Source: Sipunculus nudus
Lineage: Eukaryota; Annelida; Sipuncula; Golfingiida; Sipunculidae
Length of the DNA stretch: 64,000 nucleotides
Assembly (NCBI GenBank): GCA_026874595.1
Contig: CM049319.1
Coordinates: 1,557,501-1,621,500, forward strand
Direction: 5' to 3'
In this document: positions 35,842-47,512 of the stretch, piece after piece
How positions within the stretch are numbered: position 1 is the stretch's first letter
Layout: every line of letters begins with the position of its first letter
Notes under the pieces: model-generated
Database searches by the model: none
Told to the model about the DNA's origin: nothing
The model's input: the letters and a program-made list of their open reading frames with translations, nothing else
Translations under genes and position numbers: made by a program

Positions 35842-36960
35842 ATTTGAAAAAAAAAAAAAACAAAGTTTTTTTTTTTTTTTGTTAAATAAAGAAGACATCT
35901 TGGCCATATACAGGCAAAAGCAATTTTGAACAGACGCACATTACAGCCTCAAGGTAAAAAAAACCTGGGGACAGATATTCCAGGAAAAACCATGAGCTTG
36001 TAAATAATTGTGCCTATAACAGAGCTGGCAGTATTTGTTTTATATAACTGCAATATCTTGATCTGTGCCCCATCGCACAATTTTGTAAATTGGTAAGTTT
36101 ATTCAAATAAACACATCAGTTAGTAATGGAATGATAACAACATGGAATAGCATTTCATGTATCAGTAAAACATTAATGTTTGCAAAATATTTTGCATAAT
36201 GTCCAAATTTGGCTGCACTGTGTCAGCATAGCACATAAGAGAGTCCTTCTCAGAAATTACTCAGCATTTAGTATTCAAAAATGTCTTTCATCATAACTAT
36301 GCACAAGCAGGCAAGTCCATAGGCAGCCGTGTTGTAACTTGTAGCTGTGCTGAACATAATGTTGGGTGCAGGAGGCAGAACATGTACGTCTTACTCCTGC
36401 AAAGAAATAAAACAACGCCGCAGTATCTATTCCACACAAATTATATCACAACATATAACAATAATGAACAACTCTGACTTAAAATTCAATGTGATTTGTT
36501 TTTGTTTTTTATAACTACCGCTTACAGCTTTTAGGTCTGAATAACTTTGACATGCCATACCGCTCTGGTTAATGTAACAATTATCATATACAGGTTGAAT
36601 GGAGAATACGGTCAGGTCATAACAATACATTACCAGGGCTTATATATGTACCTAAATGGATGCAAACTTGCATGAATAACAATTTAACTCAAAGTATAAT
36701 ACGATGTTCTCATAATTAATGTTTTAATTAATTAAGTTGTGCAAGTCATGTTATACTAAAAGGAAGAAACTAAATAGCCTTAAACCGTAAGCTGTAATAA
36801 AAGAATACTGTATCCGTTTGCAAGGAGACCAACAGAACAGTTGGTCAAATTATGATTGAAATATCACACTATTTATTATAAATATCACACTATTTATTCA
36901 ATCCTTTAATGCGAGAGAGTGAACTAGCTAATAACAAGCTAACAAATATATATTGGGTAC

Positions 36961-37255
36961 AATTCGTAAATTAACATATCCGTTTTTAATAGATTTAATT
37001 GTTTACATTTAATATTGATATCCAGTAATTTAAAAAGTATACTACTAGAAATATTAATGTGCTGTTCTTTTTAAATGCCCAATGTTGTTCAAATTACTAA
37101 ACTGTGTATAATTCCTAAATAAACATATCCGTTTTTAATAGATTTATTTGTTTACATTTAATATTGATATCCAGTATTTTTAAAATGTATACTACTAGAA
37201 ATATTAATGTGCTGTTTATTTTAAATGCACTATGTTGTTCAAATTACTAAACGGT
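36961..37255. repeat. 149-bp tandem duplication inside LTR element
   Basis: AACATATCCGTTTTTAATAG occurs at 36973 and 37122 and the two copies stay alignable through ACTACTAGAAATATTAATGT to TTGTTCAAATTACTAAAC. The copies differ at several positions, so the duplication is older than the LTR pair's divergence. Confidence 0.92.
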
Positions 37256-39394
37256 GTTGGCATCCCCAAATATTACAATATGTTTCCTGTTTCGTAAATG
37301 CCACCTTTAACACACTTGACAGTCACCAATCAGGCATACTTCTCAGCCAGATTGAACTAATCTGGAATTACTCGACTTATCAGTATTTCCTGACACTCGA
37401 AAGGTATACAAAGCTACTGCACCTGATAAGCGTTTTGACAGCTGACTGCTTAATAAACAGAGACATGACATAAGGCCAGCTGCTAAGTTGATATCAGATT
37501 TTATATATACAGGATTACATAGTGTGAATTGTGGAGCACTGATAAAAGAAGGGCGATTATGGGGGTTTGGGAGATCACAAAGGCTGGTGGCCGTTGCGTG
37601 TTACATCATCTGATACCAGTGTGTAGGCTCCACAAATATGCCTGAACTTGTGACTTGTATTATCTCACTGTGAATGCACATGACTGAGCATGTGATAGAT
37701 TATTTCAATAAAGCTATTTACCTACTTTAGAAATACCTCTTTCAGTTGCCACAGTTGTTAACTATAGGCTTTATTGTTCTAGGCAAAACAGAAATATATT
37801 AAAACTGTATCTCACAGAGAACTAGTTACGTTAATTTAATATATATTATTCAGAGGGGAACGCCTATGTCTGGTTTGTTATTTAGTAATATTTACCACTA
37901 AAGAGTTTTCATTAAAAGTTTAGAGAATTGACTTTAACCACACAAAAATACCCATTACAACTCAAATCTAAAAGATTACTGCCCTTGGCCATTAAACGAC
38001 AAATTCTGCACCTGCACTTAGTATCAAATTATAGGTTATCCACTTGAGCCTTAGAGTTGTACATTTTTTATTTATTGGTATTTGTAAAATTTTTTTTTTC
38101 TATTTTTATTATTATTTATCAATATTTCATAGACTCAAACTACAAGATTAGTATAACTACTACTTTCACAGGTTGATGTTATGGAATTTTGGTGCTTGCT
38201 TTTAATCTGTTGAGAAAATTCATTTAAAAATGAGAAACTACTGGTTTTATTTTTCGTACATCAAATTGTAATTGTTAAATAAATTATGATCTTAAGCATC
38301 TAAATAACTATGAAATGTACCTTATTAAATTTTTATTTTATAGTATATTCTTTAACAGGCCTTTCCCCTTTGGGTTAAGTGAATGAAATTTTGTCTGCTT
38401 GGCCCCGGAATATGGGAGCAAACTGATTATCAGATGAAACATGTCACTAATTGCTGCCCCGGCAAGTGAATGACAGAAAATTTCTAGACGTTCATATTTA
38501 TGACTTTTTAAAGGGTGTGCATAGTTTTTCAGAATGGACTGCACAAATACACTTATTGGTTTCCTTGGATTTTTTTTTTTTTAATGTTTACGTATTATTT
38601 TAAAGCTAAAGTGTTTTAATCTTTTAAAAGTTATAAATTGTAAGATCTTGTTCAGCCACAATATTAAACCCTTGAAACCAGCCTAATAGATCTCACAAAG
38701 ATATACAAAAATGAAGAATGATTTTATTATTTTTAGACTGTATTTTATGCTTACTTTAACATTTATTTATTTTAATGGTTGTTATATGGATTAATAATTG
38801 GACATATTGATATAACAATATTTTACTCCGTTTGTGTTTTTTTTTTTTTAAATTTTTTATATCAACTTTAAACTCAAGTCTACACTTAATTACTCTATCT
38901 ATACATATATATGTAGCACGTAATCAGAATAATTAATAAATGAACGATTGGCTGTCCCCTTTTTATCATACAATTATAAAGTTCTGCATAGCGAAAAAAA
39001 AAGGATTTATAGAGCCTTACAATATATATATACACACACATATCAACGCTTACTTGACCTAACAACCTGTAAACCTCATCTTTTACATAAACTTAATTAG
39101 CACACTGCTCCACCTCTATACAATGAGTTCATGCTGCCTTACCTGGCCCTTTACTATTAACAAATACACTCAAAGTAACATTTTAAACAGTTTCTACATT
39201 TCATGTACATCAAAACAATAGTGGCACATACCTGTGTCAATAAGTACAATACTTTATTACATTTTCTCACATTATAGGCCTACCTCCTGGCCAATCATTG
39301 ACACCACACTTGTGTCATTCTTTACACACTGGTTGCTCCAAGGCACAGTTTTTCATATTAACAATAATGACACTGCCAGTCCTAAAAGGGTGCG

Positions 39395-39750
39395 CGTAGT
39401 GAAAGGCTCAAACTATCGCGGCGGCTACTTATCTTTCGCCTTATGTCGACAAGTGTTTGAACCCTTTCAGCGCCAAGGTCATTTTTCAGGCCATTGAACT
39501 ACACCAGTACCCTATTTCCAGCAACTCAGGGCCATTTCTATACAGCCAGTCCAGTCCTCGTTTGAGCGCTATTGGAAAGCTTTCAAAGTATCGCGGCAGG
39601 CTACTACTATACCGGTTCGCCTTATGTCGACACATGTTTGAACCTTTCGAGCGCTGAGGTAATTTTTCATGCCATTGAACTACAGCAGTTCCCTATTTCC
39701 AGCCACATAGGGCCATTTCTCATGTCATTTACAGCAATTAAATATTTCTA
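39395..39750. repeat. about 180-bp tandem duplication carrying LTR-like motif
   Basis: Two imperfect copies each contain TATCGCGGC, TCGCCTTATGTCGA, GCCATTGAACTACA and CCCTATTTCCAGC in order. The 14-base TCGCCTTATGTCGA also occurs once in each LTR (35599-35612 and 40360-40373), preceded by the same CGCGGCAG phrase, so part of the LTR appears to have been copied into the interior. Confidence 0.85.
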
Positions 39751-40182
39751 GCCTCATTGCTAATCATGGTTATTGCCAATATAAGCGATCTTATAAGGTA
39801 CAGGCATGTCTCCGTTACTACTTTATAAATGTTCGTGTCGGTTAACAGCGGCCACGCTTACCTATGCTATGGCAATTCTCTTTAAAAGGTCACAGAGGCC
39901 AATTTCTCATAATATGTACATCAAATCTATTCAGCCAGCCTCTTAAGGCCTTTTTGATACTTACTATAGTATATGACATTTAACACAAACACAAAATTCA
40001 CATACCGTAGTATTTCCAGGAACCTGTAACTTCTGGATTGGGTGGTCTTCTTCATCTTCACTCTTCTTCATTTATGTACCTAACTACTTTATGTGTGGCA
40101 GTTCATTTTTAAAATTTTGAAGAACAAATATTGCCAAAAATGCAGGTTCGAATCACTGCTCGTAAATATTTTGGATTTACAA

Positions 40183-40200
40183 GCTGGCAACCGCTCGCCA
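40183..40200 (-). other. primer-binding-site-like sequence of LTR element
   Basis: Minus strand TGGCGAGCGGTTGCCAGC begins one base after the 5' LTR end. TGG pairs with the CCA end of a tRNA, as in a normal PBS. The matching tRNA species was not identified. Confidence 0.6.
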
Positions 40201-40201
40201 A

Positions 40202-40587
40202 TGTAGGATTTTCCCCACAGATAATAGAAAACAACACATAATTTTAGGTTTAAATTACCAAATGACCGAAAGATCTGTCCATTTGAATTATACTGCCAGT
40301 CTGATAGTTATAAACGTGATAAACAGGGAGCTAGAAGGGTCGCGGCAGACTACTAAACTTCGCCTTATGTCGATTATCCTTTAGCCCCTTAACACGTCTA
40401 AATGACTAAACCTAGTGCTGACCAGACGTGGGCCTGTGGCCCACGTCTGCATCATTCAGCTGCACGCGGAAGAGTGAGGAGGACGGGACATTCCTGGCCG
40501 TAGGCCAGCCTACTTTACAATAGGGGTGGCATTAATGGGCGAGTCCAAATACTGATAGCTGACCGGTAGTAGGCCTCATATCTTACA
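40202..40587 (-). repeat. 5' LTR (386 bp)
   Basis: Near-identical to 35441-35828. The same 12-bp perfect stem lies at 40423-40449, here with a 3-base loop. It should hold the element's promoter; no strong TATA box was seen on the minus strand. Confidence 0.92.
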
Positions 40588-40591
40588 AGAT
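40588..40591. other. target-site duplication of LTR element, right
   Basis: AGAT directly after the LTR end, matching the AGAT at 35437-35440. Confidence 0.8.
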
Positions 40592-41215
40592 AATTGGGCT
40601 GGTAAGCCTATTCGAGTCGTGATATAAGTTATATCTATAGGAATGTATCGCAGTGGCCTTGCATCAGTGGTCTTGATCGGCCCATAATCTCAATTTTATG
40701 CTAAAAATAATGAATTTACACAATAGTATACATGTGAGCTCACAACCCAAACTGAAACACCGTCTCCATGGACACGGGTCATTTCCTGTATCGCTTGCAA
40801 GCTGCCTGCGTCCTGTAACCCGTGCCAGCCATGCACGTGTTCATGCGGACATACTGAATTCAACAAACACGCCAACGGGTTTACCAATGGGCTGATTTAA
40901 AACTGAAATTTTCTCGCTCATGTTTGGTATTATTAGAAAGAACACAAAAAATGCTAACGATTGGTCTTGTTTATGTTGATTGACAGTTTACCTGTTGGCC
41001 ATGAAGCTTTGTCAGGAATGACGAAAATATTTGCATCTTCCTCAGACATAGATGTAATGACACGCGGGCGCAAGTAATCTGGTCGTAATGCCAGAGGGTC
41101 GATATGACGCAAGTATTTAATCAATATATGTATGTATATATATAAGTGTATATAATTATATATATATATTACTATTTGATACAATTTTGAATATTAGTTC
41201 ATGTTTTAAATATTC

Positions 41216-41220
<5 letters not shown>

Positions 41221-41266
<46 letters not shown>
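41221..41266. repeat. TA microsatellite
   Basis: A TA tract of more than 40 bp within a wider AT-rich stretch from about 41120. Confidence 0.95.
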
Positions 41267-41269
<3 letters not shown>

Positions 41270-41439
41270 CAATTATATATACTTGAACATTTTATAAAAC
41301 AATTATACATCATAATCTATAGACATTATATATGAAATAATAATGAAATTTATGTGCTGTGAAAGAATTAAACGATGTTATGCAACAGGTACAAATTGAT
41401 TTGTCAACAGAAATGGAGAAACAGTTTTTCATTTAGGTG

Positions 41440-42157
41440 GTTTTAAGTGGGCCGGCCAAGTTGTCGTGGGCTGGAATCTCCGAGAATTCTCCATGATGAT
41501 GTCCGTTACACCGCTCAGGCAATAACTAGGGTTTCTACGCCGCAGTTTTGCCTCTTCGGGTACCCCCCCCCCCCCCCCCCCCCCTCTTTGCACTGAGGTC
41601 GCCAGAACTGACACGTAGGCCAGCCAGCCAGGTCCGGCCCGCCCTCGCTGACCGACCACCACCGGGGAATCCCCCAAGTAAACCCGGGAGCCTGAGCCTA
41701 GCAACCAGCCAGTAATGTCCGAGCGTCACCGGCCTACCCCTGGACTGCCGTGAGTCCTGCCCTGAGCCTTGTCCCTTTCGACCAGGTACCGTGTTCGTTC
41801 GATCGGAGCCTTTTCTGGAGCCTTTCCTGGTTCTTGTGCCATCATGCTTGAGCCTTGTCCCTGCTGGTCCTGACCGGACCCCCGGTTTTTACGTCTCGGA
41901 GCCTTGTCCCTGACCCTTTCGGGATCCCCTCAACTTTTATCCACCAAACGGCTGGCTCTTCAGGGCCAGGTTCCATACTGTCGGCAACGGGCTGGCCTAC
42001 TCTTCTATCGAAAAACAGTATGGGATCTCTTACGTGCCCATCCCCTTCTGGACACGGGACCGCCATTTTACGTCCTCATCCGATGGACGGCCCGTATTTT
42101 GCTTTTGCAGTCGGGCGCTGCAGAGCCCGGAGCCTTTCTACCCCTGCCCCACTTTTT
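41440..42157 (-). mobile_element. GC-rich 3' part of LINE insertion, with poly-C
   Basis: Base composition jumps from AT-rich to GC-rich near 41440 and stays so to about 43065, as expected of a foreign insertion. This part lies downstream of the LINE reading frame on the minus strand and is probably its 3' untranslated region. It contains a C run of about 20 at 41564-41584 and repeated GAGCCTTGTCCCT phrases (41764, 41851, 41900). No host gene was recognised. Confidence 0.5.
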
Positions 42158-43062
42158 CTAGTGGGGTGATGATATCCGTTTGCCACTGATTTTTTGCCAG
42201 TCGAGCCACATTTTGAGGTCTTTATAGAACTTCTCTTGCTTAACCTTTTCGACATAGCCTTTGCTCAACCTTAGAATGTGGTCTTTCACATATTCTATTT
42301 CTGCCTTCTCGTGAAGCACAGATACTCGGGTTCGAGGCGGGAGTCTCAAGGCCGTCCTTAAGGCTCTGTTTTGAAGCCGTTGAAGTGTCTTAATGTGGTG
42401 CTCTTTGGCTGAGATCAGGGCTATGCAGCCGTACATCATGACCGGTCTGATCCAGGCTTTATAAAGGTATACATATCAAACTTTGGGTTGACATGCCCCC
42501 TGTCCCTGCTTTTAGCACTCTTAAGCAGTTTAGTCTCGCTTTGACCCTCTGTTCGATATCCTTTATATGAGCCGCCCATGTGAGTCTCTTATCAACCGTC
42601 AGCCCCAGGAATTTTACCTGGTCTGTGAATTGAATTGGTTCTCCGGCCAATTTCAGTTCTGGCGCTTTGTCGGCCTTGCTGCCTTTCAGGTGCCTACCAA
42701 ACTTGCAAGCCTGCGTTTTTGTCGCATTGACTCTTACCCGCCATCTGGCGCACCACTCGGTCACTTCATCTAGACCTGCCTGTAGCCTGGGTGCTGCTCT
42801 CTTGCTATGTGTCCATAGCGCAGTATCATCCGCAAATTGGCTCGTCGCCCCCGTGCGGACTCCCCCTTTCTCGGACAGGCTAGGCATGTCGTTGACGTAT
42901 ATGACGTAGAGCAGCGGGCTGAGAGCTGAGCCCTGTGGTGTGCCAGCAGCGGGTTCGATCTCGTGCGACTTAGCGTCACCTACTCTGACCCATAGCTTCC
43001 TATCTCTTAGGAAGGATGAGAGAATCCTCACGATGCGAGCCGGCAGTTTAGCATGCGTTTAG
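42158..43062 (-). pseudogene. jockey-like LINE reverse transcriptase remnant
   Basis: Minus-strand protein fragments carry reverse transcriptase motifs in order: KLPARIVRILSSFLRDRKLW, GTPQGSALSPLLYVIYVND, then SQFADDTALW with the catalytic Ala-Asp-Asp, and QVKFLGLTVDKRLTWAAHI. After a frameshift near 42460 the frame resumes with YKAWIRPVMMYGCIALISA, LQRLQNRALRTALRLPPRTR and ends at SGKRISSPH. It lacks the endonuclease and the first part of the reverse transcriptase, so it is 5'-truncated and dead. The order and phrases fit jockey-clade non-LTR elements. Confidence 0.92.
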
Positions 43063-43204
43063 CCTCAGTCTGTGTCATGTAAACGTGAACGGCCTGTACG
43101 GTAGGAGGAACGAGATTTCTCCTGACGCTTCCGAAATATGAGTAAACATGGCGGTCGTCCAGGGCCTTTTGAAAAGATGTTTATAAAATCGTCCGCTGTA
43201 CCTT

Positions 43205-43395
43205 AATAATTGAAGATTAGAACTAAACCCAAAGAAATGGGAAGATTATTATTCATTCCTTTGGTATTGGTTCTTTTTTCCGACTTTCTTGAGTCGTCCG
43301 ACGAGGGAAATCGCTTTAACTTTTATTCCGAGATATCTCGGAATTTCCGAGGATATTCCGGATTTTACCGAGTGCCCTGAAATAGACCTTATCCG
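43205..43395 (+). repeat. dispersed repeat, copy 2 of an inverted pair
   Basis: Contains GAAGATTAGAACT, AAGATTATTATTCATTCC, CGAGGGAAAT, AACTTTTATTCCGAGATATC and TTTTACCGAGTGCCCTGAAA in the same order as the minus strand of 34081-34305. Confidence 0.75.
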
Positions 43396-46300
43396 GAACT
43401 CCCTGTAAGCTGGCCTGCAGGTGGTACAAACAGTGTTTAGTAGCCAGAGGCTGTGACTCACAGCAGTAGGCTGGACATAGAGCTGTTTGTATAATCTAGG
43501 GTCCTTATGTCTTAGATTTATCTGTAAATGACCATGGATAATTAGAATTAAATGCTGCTAGATGGATAACATAGGTAGCTACTGAAGTCACACATAGAAG
43601 CCATAAGATTTATTAAAATCCCAAATTAAGATGACAGGAGAAATAGATCAGACTGGATACATGTGCTTATCACTTCATGAATGTAAACAAGACAGAGACA
43701 GTGTTTATATCATGCCTAATTTTAACTCAATTTTTTTATCTATCAATTAGGGTGTTATTTGGATGAATGACAGTATTTTGGGGGAAAAAATCAATTATAT
43801 CTTTCAAACATGACTTGGATTATTTGCCAAAGACATGTAGAGCTTTTATCACTGGATTATTGCAAAGTATTGCAAACAATCAACTGATTAAGAGGATAAT
43901 ATAAGGCATAAGCATAAATTAAGATGAAAAATAATAATCCACATGATGAAGTAACATAAATTGTTGCACTAAATCATAGTGAAAAATAAATTTAACATTT
44001 ACTGAAGATTTCAACATTTATGAAACAGCTAATTTCTATTTCCTACTGATTGACAATGACCAAAAATATTAATAAGGAATATACACCAGTGATTACTTAG
44101 GGTCTAATAATGGCACCAAATGTAAAATATATTTCACATGTAAAAAATGTAACTCAATCTCTGATGGGGTACGTGGTTCCTTATGTGTTGGCTCCTCTCG
44201 CCCTGAGGTGAGACTTCACCCTGAATTTAAAGAAATATCTGGTTAATATCAACCTGATTGGCAGATTTAAAATATAAATTGTAATTTTAAAGAGGTTCAA
44301 CATTGTTCCGACAAGTTTTGTAGCTTAAGGTACACTAGCCATGAAAACATGACTCGCATACCTTTATTTGAATAACAGACTGGGCATGTAGTTATCCGCT
44401 AGTTTGATCTGCTGCTTTTCCAACAAACAGAATCAGTCCATCTGCTTACAGATAATCCAGGAATTCCTCAAATCATTCTGTTGAAAAAAAAGTGGAAAAA
44501 GAGGCCATTACACAGAACTGACTTTTATACACAGAGTAAGTGATATATAATATGACCAGAGAGCGCTGGAGCAGGCACTTTTTGTACCACCAACAGGCTG
44601 CATTGACATGCCAGATGGCCCTCATTATTGGACAGTTCCGGAGTAGATCTACTGATATGCAGTGGCTATTACTTAATTCATTTAACCTTTACATTTTATA
44701 TCCTGTTGTATATAGGATATACCATGCAAGTGCATATTTTTAGTTTCTTACCTGCTTTTGGATGACACATGAAATATACATAGGTGTCACACCACTAGAT
44801 ATGTGAACGACCAGGTTCTTTTAACTGTCAAACCAACTGGCTGAAACCCATGCATACGTACACTCAATAAGATAAATAAGACATGATTTAACAAAAACAA
44901 ATCAATACATTAAAGAACACATACACCTACGTTTCTCTGAAGAGGCAAACCATGCACATAGGCACTGATGATCATAAAAGTTTGATTATAATCACAGAAA
45001 AAAACACCAAGTCCGTTAACCACAGTACACAGAGTAGTCCCTTGTTTACACTTCTCCTGATCACATGACACACGTGACATCGGAATTTTGCGCTGCCCGG
45101 CTCACCGTTTTTTCGCGCTGTGTTCACAGAACAATCAGTCCGTTTTTGATACACGGAGCTCCGACCACCAGTAGTCCCTCGTTGGAGTACTGTTATAACT
45201 CTCAAGACACAATTCAGGCAGTACTCACTAATAAGCGCACAGACGATTCTATCTTGACTTAGAGTCAATGTGTTTTACAGCTGATGTCTCCTTGAATCAA
45301 TTTTTCTCTAGTTAACCGCATATGCTTTCAAACGAATATGCGATATCCAGTACCTACATAGTTACGCGTTTAAATAAATGTCCTCAGTCTGCTCCTGGAA
45401 GCGCTCACAACAGGTTTATATCGCCAAATTTACCAGTCCGTCGGCAAAAATGCGATACTCGCTCTGAAGTCCGTTACAGAAAATTTACAGTGGCCTTCCT
45501 CAGACACCGACAATCTACGCTTATAGACATCATCTCTCAGCTGTCTAAACTCTGACACAGACCTTCCCCTGGACTGCAGATATCGTCAAGCTACACGAAC
45601 TGGTGCGCTGACCGGGCATATGTAGCGAATTCCGTCTTAATCATGTATTATATATGCTTGCAGACGTCACAAATCCTGACGTCTTCTGGCTAAACACTAC
45701 TTCCTATTATGCTGACTACCAATTATTACATGAATCTTAATATGGACACGTATTCAGAGACAATTAAAACATTGAGAAAGCCAAATCTAAACAGCTGCAC
45801 ATCCTTTGAAGTCTACAACAAACAATCGTTACTATAAAGACCGCAAAACAGAAACGGCTCCCACGGAATTAAACTGTACTAAAATTGACATCAAACGAGA
45901 CACGTATGCTCTCTTACAAAAGTTCTTACGCTAATATCTAAACATGATACACCATATAAATGCAGTACAGTAAATTATCAAAACTATCATCTGGTTATAC
46001 TCCCTATGAGAACATGCAATACAATAACTGAGACACAGTCCTTTGGTGACAACATGTAATGACGGCAGTATACATATAAAACTAATGCTGAAAAGATTAT
46101 AATCAAGTATACACTCGAGTCAGAGTAACTTACATTTTTAGACATTGGAGCATTCTGAATTTACTAAGTATGTCCCAGCCCTGCCTGGGCTTTAATATTA
46201 GAGTTTACATATAAAATGCTTAAAATAAAACGTGATCAGGGGATTCCATGTACTGATAAATATACCTCATATCAGCTCTCATCAGTAAAGCCCTGTAAAG

Positions 46301-46905
46301 TCCGTATGGTGAATCCCTGATATTTTCATACTAGGACGTCACAAAGCTCTTTGAGGACCTGACGATTCCCCCGCATCTGCACATCAGGCTGTCACGCCTC
46401 GTGAAATCGTTACTATGAGAACGCCAACAGCGGTCCCATAGACAATAGACAGCTCGACCCGCTTGGTAACATTCGCACAGAAATCATGTATTCAGATAGT
46501 CCATACATGGACCTTCGTCTCCTATGATATATCTCTGCTGTACAAACATTACGGTCCATGGGCCAAATGTAAGTGCATTGAAGACACTATCACAACAACT
46601 TTGTATCAAAAGGTCCAGTTAAATTCCCTCTGCCGAAATGACAGGAGCAGCTGGCAGCATTTGTGTGAACTGTGTACTGGTTCGCTAAGCCATTGCCAAG
46701 TTGCGAACACGGGAATCGATCGTTATCGTTTCAGCCAGCGGTATATGTATTACATTTTGACTACGTTCATCGCGTGTACACCTGAATATCTCACGCTTAC
46801 TGGCTGAGCCAGAGTTTGTTAGGCCTAAATTTTGTTTAAACAACCCACTTTGAAGTGTGATGGTCTGATAAACGTTAACACTGAGGCTGAGAGTTTTAGT
46901 GTTGA
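43396..46905. other. no gene recognised
   Basis: AT-rich to 44960, then a more mixed composition to 46800. Short open frames exist on both strands (for example 46463-46807 +, 114 codons) but none has a recognisable domain, biased composition or supporting splice sites. Confidence 0.4.
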
Positions 46906-47127
46906 ATGTCTCGCCAAACCCAACACAGGCGAGGGCCTAATAAAATTAAGACTGATTTAATGGAAACACTAGTAGCCAACTGGAAGCCCGCAATAGGCGA
47001 TGACTTAATGAACCATGTTGGTTTTGAAAAAGATTCCTGGAAAGACCACCAATTACTGCTGACGTCACTGGTAAAGACCTTAGTTCAGCGAGGCGGTGAT
47101 GTGTGGCGCTGGCAGTCCCATAACTAG
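46906..47127 (+). CDS. small hypothetical protein, 73 residues
   Basis: ATG to TAG open frame encoding a soluble, charged protein. It starts basic (RQTQHRRGPNKIKTD) and continues with helix-prone sequence including LVANWKPAIGDDLMNHVGFE and LLLTSLVKTLVQRGGDVWRW. No domain was recognised. Its composition is more protein-like than other short frames nearby. It is convergent with the coiled-coil gene ending at 47513. It could be a single-exon gene, one exon of a larger one, or chance. Confidence 0.3.
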   Translation: MSRQTQHRRGPNKIKTDLMETLVANWKPAIGDDLMNHVGFEKDSWKDHQLLLTSLVKTLVQRGGDVWRWQSHN

Positions 47128-47428
47128 TGGAGTTTACCAGTTTATGAAATGATCGGCCAGAGATTTCTACTATAGTTATACAATTTTCTGCGAGGTGGCA
47201 TTACCTAATCTAACTTTGGAAAATAGCAAAAGTAGTTGGAGGAATAATGTTTTAACCATTGCATCGACTGGGCCAGTCTAAGTGTGCAAGTAATCTTATT
47301 CGTTTCCTAACAATATAAGTTTCATATAGCATCCCTCCATTTGCATTAAACCAATTTCAGCAATGTTGTATAATATATGCAAGCAACTCATGGATAAAAT
47401 TAGAGAAAAATAACGTTATAAATTTCAT

Positions 47429-47434
47429 TTTATT
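47429..47434 (-). terminator. polyadenylation signal of coiled-coil gene
   Basis: AATAAA on the minus strand (TTTATT on +) 79 bases past the stop codon at 47513, an ordinary distance for a 3'UTR. Confidence 0.5.
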
Positions 47435-47512
47435 ATTTTTTATCAATATTAATTACCTCCTAGATCATTATCATGGTAACAAATGTTCCAGATTATGTCA
47501 GCTCATGGAGTA

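Larger units (their letters stand above)
36390..40071 (-). other. interior of LTR element, possible spliced non-coding transcript
   Basis: On the element's sense strand a short open frame starts at ATG 40071 and reads MKKSEDEEDHPIQKLQ for 22 codons to a consensus donor ACG|GTATGTG (GT at 40005-40004). A strong acceptor TTTATTTCTTTGCAG|GAG lies at 36398-36397. Joining them gives an immediate stop (GAG TAA), so any product would be a 23-residue peptide or the RNA would be non-coding. Nothing else in the interior resembles a protein. Only splice-site consensus supports this. Confidence 0.3.
35441..40587 (-). mobile_element. complete non-autonomous LTR retrotransposon (LARD-like)
   Basis: Two direct repeats of 388 and 386 bp flank a 4373-bp interior. 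On the minus strand the parts are in canonical order: 5' LTR 40587-40202 (TGTAAGAT...CCTACA), a PBS-like TTGGCGAGCGGTTGCCAGC directly next to it, the interior, a purine tract AAGGGGGGAAGAG touching the second LTR, and 3' LTR 35828-35441. A 4-bp AGAT duplication flanks the element. The LTRs differ by two substitutions and one 2-bp indel, so the insertion is young. I see no gag, protease, reverse transcriptase or integrase motif inside, so it presumably depends on a relative's enzymes. Because LTRs alone can also be copied by recombination, the matching PBS, PPT and TSD are the key support. The family (Gypsy, BEL or other) cannot be decided. Confidence 0.88.

Noticed and set aside
40141-40200. 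tRNA-like TTCGAATC loop just inside the 5' LTR
   Set aside because: A GCAG/CTGC mini-stem surrounds it, but no acceptor or D arm can be formed, and its distance to the CCA-like end does not fit a tRNA 3' half.
46463-46807. 114-codon + strand frame
   Set aside because: No domain, low similarity to a real protein composition, no good splice or polyA context. Treated as chance.
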